Source: Caprimulgus europaeus
Lineage: Eukaryota > Chordata > Aves > Caprimulgiformes > Caprimulgidae
Direction: 5' to 3'
Assembly (NCBI GenBank): GCA_907165065.1
Contig: OU015532.1
Coordinates: forward strand, 40,650,839-40,714,838
DNA length: 64,000 bases
A model generated the notes under the pieces. The model worked only from the letters and a program-made list of their open reading frames with translations, did no database searches and was not told where the DNA came from. Made by a program: the position numbers and the translations under genes. Position 1 is the stretch's first letter, and every line of letters begins with the position of its first letter. Of the stretch, positions 25,936 to 37,900 are shown piece by piece.

Positions 25936-28900
25936 GTAAGTAAAACAGCTTCTTTGACCTATAAAGTTGTCAGTTGATTTGAATCTTAATTAAATACTCT
26001 TCTTCCATACTTTAGGAAACAAAAAGCCAGTGTCTCAAGAAGAAATAATTTAGCAGAGGATATTTTTTTATTTGGTGGGGTTTTTTTTGTGTGTGTGGTT
26101 TTGGGGGGTTTTTGTTGGTTTTGTTTTTACGGAATACAGGGTAGGGAAAACACAGATTTCAGATGTTTGCATATGTTACTAATGTCCTTCTCTGGATTGT
26201 TTTACTTGATACCTACCAATTTGTAGTTTCAGAAGTTATTGGTATTGTTACCTCTAAACTGGGCAGTTTTACTGATGGTGTTTTTCTCCTTAGCTTATAT
26301 TTTAGAAAATTTTCTATTCTATGCTTTTGTTCACCCTTTTTTTGTCACTGCTTTCTTTGTTCTTATACAGCTTAATCTTCCTTCCTCCACCAGCTGTCTT
26401 AAACCCCCTGAGAAGGTCCTTAATACTGCCTAACAGTGAAAGCATAATTGAACTACAAAGAGCTAATTCCCTTTTTATTCAAAGGAGTTGTTGACTTGGT
26501 TGCTAGTTGCTTCAGTGGAGCAGGCTAGGAAAATAAAAGAACTTAAATATTTATGTAATGTAGACAGACTTTAGCTGAGGATAAATAACAAGTAAGGTCT
26601 CTAGCCCGACTGCATTGGCAAGAGTGGGCTGCAAATAGGAGAGCCTGACAGAAGTAAAAAGCCTCTAGTAGTTCTGTTGACATGTAATTCATTAGTGTGA
26701 ATATCCCTATGTGGCAGGTCCAGAAGGTGGTCTCTGTCTAGATGTTTCTGTAACAGAGCATCTGTAGTTGAACTAGCATGCCTAGGTCCTTACTGTGTGA
26801 ACTCGTGGATTAGTCAGATGTGAAAATCTGTAAGGGTCAGTAAGCTAGTAAGCTGTTCTCCTAAGGAAGTTGTTTCCAGTTTGTGAAAGTTTCAGTGGAT
26901 TGTGCAGCCGACTTCAATGCTTGCTTGGTTTAAAAAAATCTTCTTTCTGCAAGAGGAGACTGCTTGATTACTACTGTCCTATACTTCGGCTAACTACTTC
27001 TTGGTATTAATTTAATGTCTTACTCTATCCTTCTTACCCCTCTTCTTAATCTCCGTGTCCTTTTTAAAAACTTAACTTGCTCTGGTATGGTGCTGTCATT
27101 TGCAAAATTCAGCACTGAGTAGTGTTTTCAAGCTTCTTGTTTGCCATAGGAGGCATGTACCCTGAAAGTTCTTCTGAAACAAGTAACACTGGACTGAAAA
27201 AAAAAAAAAATAAAAAAAAAATCACAAAATTATAATATCTAAATGAATATCTGTGTTTCTCTTTCAATTCCAGATTTTTGTCTGACCTAAAGCTTGTTCA
27301 AAAACTGAGTTTGGTGGGAATTAACTTTTGAGATAAGTTACAATTTGAACAGAGGGATTACAGCCATCAGTTGCTTATCTCTGGAACGGTGTGTAAAGGT
27401 GACTTGTAGATTTATTTGCAGGGTTCTCTTAAGTGTACAGTGAAGTTATTAACAATAATATGTGAGGAGGGACAGGGTTTCTAATACTTTTATGATTTGC
27501 CTGAGCTCTTATCCGAGTTCTTGAAAGCTAGTAGCATTTGGTATCTTCCTTGCCTCTGAATAAATTGGCAGACTACTTTTCAAGAGAGAACTTGCTCAAA
27601 AATTCAATTACTCTGATTCCCTTTGTTGGCAGTGATAACTTAGGCTATCACTGTAAAATAATCCAGAGAAGATAAATGAAGCAGTGCTTGTTTCTAGTCA
27701 CTTTTGTGTAGTTGCTATACTCAGGGAGAAAATGGAGCTGTCTCTCAGCTGTGGAATGGAAACAAGAAAATTATTTTTCTGGGACTAAGGTTCCTATTTC
27801 TTGCTTCTTTTTGTGTAATAGTTTTTCATGGTGATGTGTATTGTGTACGTATTCTTCGGGGTTCTGTGGCTTGCGTGGTCAGCCTGTTACTGGCGGGATC
27901 TCCTGAGGATCCAGTTCTGGATTGGTGCTGTTATCTTCCTGGGAATGCTGGAGAAAGCAGTTTTCTATGCAGAGTTCCAGAATATCCGCTACACAGGGGA
28001 ATCTGGTAGGTAGCAGTTGCAGCTTGCAATTGAATTGATGGGGCATAGCACTTAGCTTATGCTAAGTTGGGGTGACATGCATATTAAGGATATGATTACT
28101 TGAGGATTGTTTTTTTTTTTAAAAAAAAAAAGAACAGAACTAGAGTTTCTGCATTTTTTAATATGTTGTCAATATGATGATCTGTGCTCTTCTAAAGCTA
28201 AAATGCTACTGCTTTTCTGATCCTGAGTGTAGTTTCTTAGGGATGTAAGATGCTAGATTCTGGGCAGTATTCTCTGTAATGCTGGCTTGAAGCTTAAAAT
28301 AGGACTTCTTAAGTGTAGCTTGTAATTAATTTCTGACAATTGGTATTGGCCTTGGAAAGAGACTTTGAAACCTGTTATTCAACGTGACAGCACTGCAGAT
28401 TACTTTTGGTATTCAGCCCATAGCCTGGTAATCCATTTTAAGCTATTCTTTCCACATAAAACTTTGGAACTCTGGTTTTCAGTTTTTAGGATGGATGCAT
28501 ATAAATGAAACTCTGCAAGTAAAACTTCATTATAACTGTTACTTTACCACACCCATGGTATAGAAGATTTCGTTGTTTGACTTGTTTGAAAGATCATCCA
28601 GGCTCATTTTATGGATAAATGTTTTATGGATCATTTACTGTCTAATTTCTATGGATGTAAAATTTTTCAGTAGCTTTTCTTATGCTGTGACCTATATTTT
28701 CTGAACACTTACTTCAGATGTAGGTAGTAACAAGTTTATACACTTGAATAGTCTGCTTTCTGAAAATAATTACGTCTACTTTCATACTACAATTGCATAG
28801 AGTAGTTAATAAAACAGAAATTATATTTTAATAACCTTGCTTCCTCCTCTTTGCTTTTGGTAGTTCAAGGAGCAGTAATACTGGCAGAACTGCTTTCTGC

Positions 28901-31900
28901 TGTGAAGCGCTCGTTGGCTCGAACTCTGGTCATCATAGTCAGCCTGGGATATGGGATAGTCAAGTGAGTAATTCTGTTCCAGGTTTGCTGTGTGTTCTGT
29001 TAAAAGGCTTTTCACTGTTGGCTTTCAGTAACTTAGGGCAGTATTCATCTCCCTGTACTTTGATACTTAACAGGTAGGCGCTTTAGTTAAACGCTGTAAA
29101 GATCTAGACTTCTTCACTAGTCAACAGAGATGTACAATTCCATATGGTGATTACTCTTCTTCCCACCCCTTTCTGTGTACCATCGTTGGGTGGGTTTCTG
29201 AGTCACTGTTGAGATACTCCTTTGACTGGAATGGGAGCTGTATATGCCTTCCTTCTGTGCAAGGAGAAGCTTCTAGAAATGGGGGAGGTAAAGAATCACT
29301 GACAGGGGAGGGGATCTGCTTCAGGAAGCCTCTGCTGCCCAGATTGCTGCTCTGTCTGTCTGCTCTGCAGTCTGTCCCCAGCTTTATTCAATGGTAAAAC
29401 AATATGCTGTGTGGTATTGGAAGCTTCCAGCAAGCATGGGTGTGCTGGGGGCGCTGGAAGTAGAGGTGGGCTGAGACTTCTTGAAATGGCTGTGAAAAGC
29501 TAAACAGGTTAACTAGAAAACACAACTGTTACCTGTCTCTTCCTTAGTCACATCATACCATAAGACAAAATAAGTAGTAAGTTTCAAGCACCATAATAAA
29601 ATTGTTTCTGGATCTAGAAGTGACTTGTCACAAGGACCTCTTATTCACATGCTTCATGCCTTGTGTTAGACTTCAGTTGACATGGCATCACTTTTGTTTC
29701 CCCACTTAATCTTAATTTCACTTTTTTCCTACAGGCCTCGCCTTGGAGTTACTCTTCACAAAGTAGTTATGGCTGGAGCCCTTTACCTATTATTTTCTGG
29801 CATGGAAGGTGTTCTTAGAGTCACAGGGGTCAGTAATAACTGCTTGAATTTTCCTGTATGTTACAGATGCTACTGGCTTTATTTACTTATATGCTAAGGG
29901 AGAATCCCAGGGCTATGCTGAAAGAAGGAACAGACAATGAAGTGGTTAAACTCTGCGACTGCAGATATAGATTAACAGTTGTTTTAAGTTTGGTGTCTTC
30001 TCTATTTAATTAGAATGTAATTCTGATAAATTTATTTTGAAATAATTCTAATAGTTCTCTCATTACTTGGGTTTCAGACACTGTAATCTGCCTGGACCCA
30101 TGTGTCTGATACTTTGGATTAGGTAGGACTAGTTGCAGACACAAACATACAGCTTGAGTCATCTGGCTATAAGTCTAAAAGAAAAAGGAAAAAAAAACCC
30201 AAAAACCAATAAACCCCTCCTGCCCCCGCCCCCCAAAATAACCAAACCAAAAAAACCCACAAACAAAGCCACCGCCACTCAGTTTGGGAGGCTGCACCTG
30301 GGGAAGTGCGTGTGAGTGGAACTGCTACTTCATTAAGAAGTGTGTTTCAGGATGTAGACTTCTGTTGTTCTGTCTTTGGTATTTTGGGATAAGGTATTTA
30401 ACATCTCATATATTTGGTACTTTTTCAGTTTTTCTATGACACTGTGGCTCTGATAGCAAACTTGGCCCTGTCCATGATTGATGCCTGTATTATTTTGTGG
30501 ATATCCTTTCATAAACTGCAGAGTGTTACAAGGTTATTCAGAGCTTATTATTTCTGCCTAATACTTAAAAGGAATAAAAGGTGATTTGCTTGTCTGAGTC
30601 GGTACTTTGATAGGTTTTGATGTGCACACAAAGGCAATTTTTGCCACTTTCAGTCAAACTCATGGTTGCCAGTGGAGCCTTCAGTTTGTCTATGGATAGT
30701 GTAAAAGATTTAATTACTACATCTCTAATAAGCTGTTTGCTAGTTTTCTGTAACAGAAGTGGCCAGAGCACATTGTTACAGCAGTTGCTTTAGCAGAGGC
30801 TCCTTTTAATGGTGGTAGATTGACTTAAGCTGGAAAACTACTTCTTGCCTCGCTGTTGGAGATCTGAGGACTGACAATTTGGGATTGTCAGTTCCTCTCT
30901 GTGCATTGGGCTAAACTCTTGGTTCAAACTCTCTGCTTCTGTAGTAAAACTCAGAAGCATTGTAGTGGAGTATTTGTGGTTTCTCATAATATAGCCTGAC
31001 CCTCCTCACTTCTTCTGTACCTTGTTTCCTTTTCAGTTTGTTCTTACTGGCTCTCTCTTTGTCTCCAGGCCCAGAATGATCTTGCCTCCTTGGCTTTTAT
31101 TCCCCTGGCTTTCCTAGATACTGCCCTGTGCTGGTGGATATCCTTCACTATTTTACTTTGTGGAGTGTGTTTTCTTTCAAATTTGTTTTTTTGGGGAGTC
31201 TTTTTGGCTGGACATTTTTTTGTTGTTTTTTTTAAATCAGCTTCAAGTAATATTCTTTCTACTTCTGGTAGAAGATAACAGAACTTCTGTAATTGAGTAC
31301 AGGTAAATGTCTGCTACAGCCAGTGCAAGGAAAGCTAGGTAACCAGTAGATACCTGTGTTAGAGAAGCTCCTGAATGTAGACTAGTTAAGTCTGTCTGAT
31401 TGTTGAAGTATGAAATAAATTTGTTCTAGTGTAGCACTGTAACAGTACCATAGTAGTAGCCCTTGGAGAACAGACTCAGTCTGTATTTTGGGGAGAAGCT
31501 TTCTTAGCAACATCAAACCTAAAATTCTGTAAAATTTGAACTAATCTTGAAGTAGTTAGGTAATATAATGGGGCAGGGTTAACTTTTTGGTGTCTTGACA
31601 CATTGCATCCAAACAACTATAATCTTGTGTGACTTTAGCAAGTGCTGTCAAATGCTGAACTCAAAGCCATGTATAGCAAAATCTCTATAAAGTGTTTTTA
31701 GTGGAAGTCAATCACAAAACTTTCTTAAAATATGAATAGCTTGCTGCCCAGCCATGACAACCCCAATTCTCAACTACCATGATGTCTCTCCCAAGCACTT
31801 GTTTTGTCAATATGGAAATAAAATTTTAGACAAAAAGGTGAAGATGTATGTATGCACTGTCTAATTGGATTTTAACTCACTTCTAGTTCAGACTTGATTT

Positions 31901-34900
31901 TCCATTTATCATAAGTACATCTAATGCCTTTTCTGGAGGAATAGGCCATAGTCCAAAGTAGATGCTTGGATACCATCTTTGTGTGACAGAGTTCTAGGTT
32001 TAGATGAATAAATAACATGAAAGGGCTGGGTCCTGCTTTTTGGCAACTTTGCCATAGAATGAACTTTTCTTCTACTGAGTCTGGTCTACCTTTTTGGAGG
32101 GCTAAGTGTGTGAGTGGGAGAGCTGTTGATAATAAGATCTATGTCCTCCTAAGTCTGTGGCCAGCTTGTGCTTTCAGAGGCTTTCCTTGACTTTCCATAC
32201 ATATTCATCAGCTTAACTCAAACAATGAAACTGTTAAAACTTCGAAGGAACATTGTGAAACTCTCTTTGTATCGGCACTTCACCAACACACTCATCTTGG
32301 CAGTAGCAGGTAAGAAGAAAATTACATTAATCAAATACGAGCACTCGCTGTTTCCATATATGGCTTGATTTGATCACTAAAGCAGATTTTTGAGTTTGGT
32401 GGCCTTTCTGTAAATGCAGTCAAAGTGCTTGGTATGTCTAATACTTGATCCATTTCTAATAGTGGGTCTATGCTAGGTGTTACGTTGATAAGCCAGAGGC
32501 AGTGGATTATTAGTCCTGATGTTGATAAGGTCAGTAGTTCTAAGCAGCTTCTCTAATGGAGAACTTTTGTCCCTCTTAAAGCTTCTAGGGGCAAAAGATT
32601 ATTTTCCTATGCTGTTATCATCACAGAGGTAGGTTTTTTGCCAAAATCACAGTATCACTGTGTACTATGGGATTTTAAAGATGTCTGAAGACCAGATAGC
32701 CAGAGATCAGAGTGATTCTTGGAAAAACAGTATTCTTAATGCTGTAGCATCTTCCCTCTATTCTGGAAGAATACAGATTCAGATTATCTTTCCATTTGTA
32801 ATAGTGATGAACTGAACTTCAAGAATAAATCTGTTGGTGCTTCCAGGTGCTCAGCTCCTTGTCTATTTGGAAATGCTATCCATACATTGAGCAGAAAACT
32901 TCTAAGGACTGCGTTTTTTTTATTTAAACAAACAAAAAAGCGCATTCCTTTTAATCGACAACTCTGATTAAATTTCTTTCAGCATCTGTCTCTTAGTCAT
33001 CATAGAACATCTCAGTGGAGGGCAGTCTCATCTTCTAAAGCTGTGGTGGGAGCATATTTTCAGCATTGGAACTCTTATGGGTCAAGATTTGAATGCTTAG
33101 GCATTCAGGCAGATCAGATGGGTCATTTACTTTAAAGTAGGCTTTGTTTGTCCACTGATAATGAAACCATGCTTTGGAGGCTAGATGGAAGTAAAATAAG
33201 AATAGTGAATAGGGATGAGGTTAGGTAAATACTTGATTTATGCCTTGTGTCTCTGAAGAACCAAGAGCAAAATTTACTGATCTGTGGCTAAATTACTGTA
33301 TAAAGTCAGTGCAATAAATCAGTCTCTTGTTTTCCAACACTCATAAATTGGATTCTAAGAATTCACCATTTAGGTTTTTGCCCTTAGTTTAGGGAACACA
33401 GTCCTGTTGGTAGTATATTTGGTTTAGCATATTTTTTAGTAATAAGCAGCTTGTTTGCTTTAATATTGCAGCATCTATTGTATTTATCATCTGGACCACC
33501 ATGAAGTTCAGGCTGGTGGACTGTCAGTCGGTGAGTTTATATTTCTGCACTTGCTGCCTCTTGATAAGTTTACATTTGTCCGTGTAAGAGGTAAGATTGG
33601 GCATTCTGGAACAGATTGTTCTAATAATCTAATTGTAGATTATGTCTACAATAACATACCACATGCTAAAATTCTTAGTGGTGTGGATAACAAGCCTCTC
33701 TGTCAGATGCCTATAGTTCACCCTTGGAAAGAGCTGAGGACAGGCAGTCTCTTCACAACTTCTTCTATTTGTGCTGCTGTTTTCCCTGACAGGACTGGCA
33801 GGAGCTATGGGTGGATGATGCCATCTGGCGTTTATTGTTTTCAATGATCCTTTTTGTCATCATGATTCTGTGGAGACCATCTGCTAACAACCAAAGGTTC
33901 AGCTTTTCTTACCTCTTGCTAAAAATTCTGGTTTTTGGGAATGCTTGTTTATCAGAAGAAGTACTGGTGGGTGATTTAAAGTTGCTGTATACTGATCCAT
34001 AAGGATACCAAGCAATGTGTTGTAGGGGCTTGAGGAAAAGTAAGTGTAGGAATTCGCATAGATAAAATTAGATCTGTTCCTGATGGTGAACTTACTTGAA
34101 AAGAAGTGACTTGAACTTTCTATTGTGTAGTTTAGCATGGGTCTTGAAAACAATGAACTACACAGAATAATCAAGTCATGTGACTATTGGGGTAATGAGT
34201 CTCTTGAGTGGCAAGAGATATTATTCTAAGATAGCTTTCATTCTTTCCCTCCTAAAGGTTTGCTTTCTCACCACTGTCTGAAGAGGAAGATGACGATGAG
34301 CAGAAAGAGCCAATGTTAAAGGAAAGCTTTGGTAAGAGAAAATTTTTTTCTCTTAACTTCAGCGTTGAACAGACACTTCTGTGAACGGAGGTCTCCTTTC
34401 TCTGGCAAAAAGTTCATTACTGCTGTAAAAGCAGAGTCAATGCCTCCCTTTTGCCATTGATTTATGCAGTTGTAGAGGAAACATTGGCTTTATGTTTAGT
34501 GTTTACATTGCCTGTTTAATTCTGGGGTTTTCAGGTGACACTGAACACGGTGCTACTGCTATGGTTGCTTTACCATGTCCACTGGACTTTGTTTTATTAA
34601 CTATATCAAGTCATGGGTTTGGATCTAGTCATGATGGCAAGGATCTCTCGGATATTGTTGCTAGGCAGTGGTTTAGTTTGCAGTTCTCTCTTAAAATCCA
34701 GTTCAACAATTTTAATTTATTACCTGTTCTCTGAACTCTGCAATCTTCTTCATTTTCCATATTAGGGCCTAGTACAGGAATGGCCTGTGTAAACATATGG
34801 ATGAATGTGTTTACATATGAATGGAAGTCCTGTTCTATAACACTAGATTGCATCTTTCTCTCCACTCCCCTCCTACTATAAAACCCTCTCTTCCCAGCCT

Positions 34901-37900
34901 TCCATCTCCCTACTGTGTCTGTTGTTCTTGTAACACTATTGTTTGTAAGTTGTGTAAAAGGTAGTGTGACATATCTGCTGCTCTCCGTCCACAAATCAGT
35001 TCTGCTGGGATATATCAGTGCTGTTAGACCTGTTTAGAGCTGAGGAGGATCTGATTAAGTATTCTGAATAAACACTCAACACTTTCACTCATCAACACTT
35101 TCACTTCCAGACTGAACAATTCTAGTTCAGTTATCTCAATCTTTTTTTTCCTTCTTTTGTCTTCAGAGGGAATGAAAATGAGAAGTACAAAGCAAGAACC
35201 AAATGGGACTGTAAAATCAAACAAAGCTGTGAGTATGCCCTCCCTACCTCAAAGGATACAGATCCATCTCTTATTTAGTTGCTCCCCAGTAGTATCTCAC
35301 AAATACACAAAGTGTTCAGCCTATAAATGTGAGTTTTCTGTTTGCTTCAGAGTGAGAGGGAGTTAAAGTATCATATATCTACAGTACTTCTGAATACAGG
35401 TTTTTAATCTAATTTCCTGTTAGTGCAATGGACGCTTTAGAATTCAGGCTGTTCTTTAGGAATGTTTGCACAATCTGGTATATATAGAACTATATAATAC
35501 TATATTCTGATATGAATAATGCATTATTTTAACAACTTTGTCAGGCTGAGAGGGAGGCTGATCCTATTTTAAATAAATTGTCTTCTAATTTTGACATTTA
35601 TGATTCATTACTTGAATGGGTGATGTGTGTATTATTATGTAGCTACCTAGATAGTTTGAGTGGAACATTTTTAATATATCTGCATTTTTTCCATGTGGTT
35701 TGTAAGCAGAGGTGGTTTCACATTCAGCTGGGAGGTAGAAAATATGTCTCAGAATCTTTTAATGGAATTCATGCATACATTTAAAAGTGGAAAGAATCTG
35801 TAGGCATTCATTATAATAGCAGTAACGTTCTTGTCGTTAACATTGTTTTTCTCAAAGGTTGGTTGCAACTGTATACTACTTATCTGAGGATAACATGAAA
35901 ATCAAACTTTTCTATTTTGGGGATGAAGGGGGGTCAGAAAGGGTCAGTTCTCCAACTTCAAAACAAGTGTGCTTGCATTGTGAATTAGAGTTCATCAGAT
36001 AGAAATGAGAAATCCTGACAATATAATTTAACTTTTCTTTGCAAAGTCTAGCTTGTGCAGTTTATAGTAATTTTTTATCTATAACTTCTAAAGATTATGT
36101 TCTTTTGTGGGAGACTAAACTAGATTATATAAATAAGTGTCCTGAGGGCCTGTTTTTCCTAATCACCATTAGGGTATTACAAAGTTGACAGTAAGTTATA
36201 GGTGGGTTCTTGGTTTTTTTTCTTTTCTCTTGGAATGTGTTTTCTGTAACCCAGCAAGCAAGTTGAAGGTGAGTAGGTTTTTCTTTTTTTTTTGAACTGG
36301 CATTATAAACACATTGTTTTTGTCAAGTAGGCTGAGAAGAAAAAAGGCTTGCATGTGACAGTACTTTGGGAAAACTGACTTTTGTTTTCCATGTAACTTC
36401 TATACTTGTAGCAGGAGGATGACCTGAAGTGGGTAGAGGAGAATGTTCCTTCGTCGGTGACAGACGTGTGAGTATTTTTATAGTCATAATAAAAGCAGCT
36501 TACTTGGACATACGAACACAAATACATTAGAATGCCTTATAACTTGTATGCTATACTTACACGAGCAGATACTGAGTTCAGCCTGGAATTGGCCTCTGAC
36601 TTCTGAGCATGCTTCTACTTGGCTTTATGCAGTCTGTCAGGCTTATGGTTCATGTGACTTGAACACATGCTGACTTAAGGAACACTATCTCTGACTGTGA
36701 AACTACAGGCTATTTTGTTTGCACTTCACTGAAGTTAAAACTAACTAAATATATCCCAAAACCAAAAAACAAACACACTCTCTTTCTGTTTAGTGGTCTG
36801 AAAAGTCCTTTGAGTATCCTGCTGAATGTAAACCACTAAATAATGTCATTTAGTTATCAACTTTAATTGGAATGTCTGTTGAGTCATTTTTAGGCTTCTG
36901 GCTATATAGCCAGCTATGTAGGCAGTCAATATCTATTATGCTTTTAATAACTTTTACATCCTAAAAATGTTGGTGTCTGTGTTTAAATTTTCCATAGCAA
37001 AACAGAAGTTCACAGATTACCTAGGTTCACAAATCTGAACAGGTCGTTTTGGCAGAGGCTCTGGATTTAAGTACAAAACTCTGCTTGAAGTTAGTTAAAG
37101 GCAGGAAATCAAGTGAAGCCTCAAGAGGATGAAAAGTGCATTTTCTCAATTGAATTTGTTTTTCCCAGCTCTAGTACCTATTTTTGAAGAATGGTAGGAT
37201 TCCTTAAGAAAACAAGGTCTAGACTGGTATAAGGTAGGAAAGGGCACTTTGAAGCAGTCTGCTACAGGGTTTTCTGTTCTTGAAAGTATGATCCAGGGTT
37301 GTAAAGAGATGAGATCCCAGTAGATGGAAGGTCTATTGTAACTGGAAAGGCTATGGTACCAGTGTAACTGGTTTGATTTCTGGCACATGTTTTTACAATA
37401 TTGTCATATATTGTAAATGTCTTCAGTGTAGTTCCACAGTGATCCCATATGAATGATGCAGCTTATTTCATGGCAACTTGGGAATTGTTCAGCTGGTAAT
37501 GAGAAGCTTAGAAAAAAAGAATTTTAAAACTGTCAAGGTCATCAAGGATACTCCTTGGGCTCTTCCTTTTTTTGTATGTCTTCCTCTAATTTCTGTCTGT
37601 TGAATTGAAAGATCTAGCATCATTATTGCTCTCCTATGCCCTAAAAAGCTTAAGGTGCAACATAAGGCTGAAAATAGTTGTCAATAATATGCTCTCAGTA
37701 AGTTCTCTGATTCTCTTAACTATTTTTTTTTTTTTTTTTTACCCAATGCAGTGCTCTTCCAGCTCTTCTGGATTCAGATGAGGTCAGTAAACAAGTCTTC
37801 AGTTCAAATTAGTCTTCTGACATGCCAAAGGAGTCATGAGTCAGCTGTTAAGACTTGGCTTATTAGAACTGGACTCTCTGATTTTTCCAGTGCAGCAGTA

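Larger units (their letters stand above)
25936..27821 (+). other. TMEM87A intron 8, with simple-sequence tracts
   Basis: The 1.9-kb intron separating the lumenal domain exons from the transmembrane exons. It holds a T/G-rich low-complexity tract at 26062-26128 and a poly-A tract near 27198-27221. Nothing else is recognised. Confidence 0.75.

Noticed and set aside
26075..26110. G-quadruplex in the T/G-rich tract of TMEM87A intron 8
   Set aside because: Only two G runs of four or more are present, not enough for an intramolecular quadruplex.
28173..28225. C/D-box snoRNA candidate in TMEM87A intron 9 (ATGATGA followed by CTGA)
   Set aside because: Box spacing is too short, and no terminal stem or internal boxes are visible.
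29735..29897. Read-through of TMEM87A exon 11 into the intron giving an alternative C-terminus
   Set aside because: The protein homology stops exactly at the GTCAGT donor, and the extension is short and not conserved with anything I know.
33793..34002. Open frame extending TMEM87A exon 15 past its donor
   Set aside because: Homology resumes only after splicing at 33896 to 34258 ([14 protein letters not shown]). The extension is intronic.
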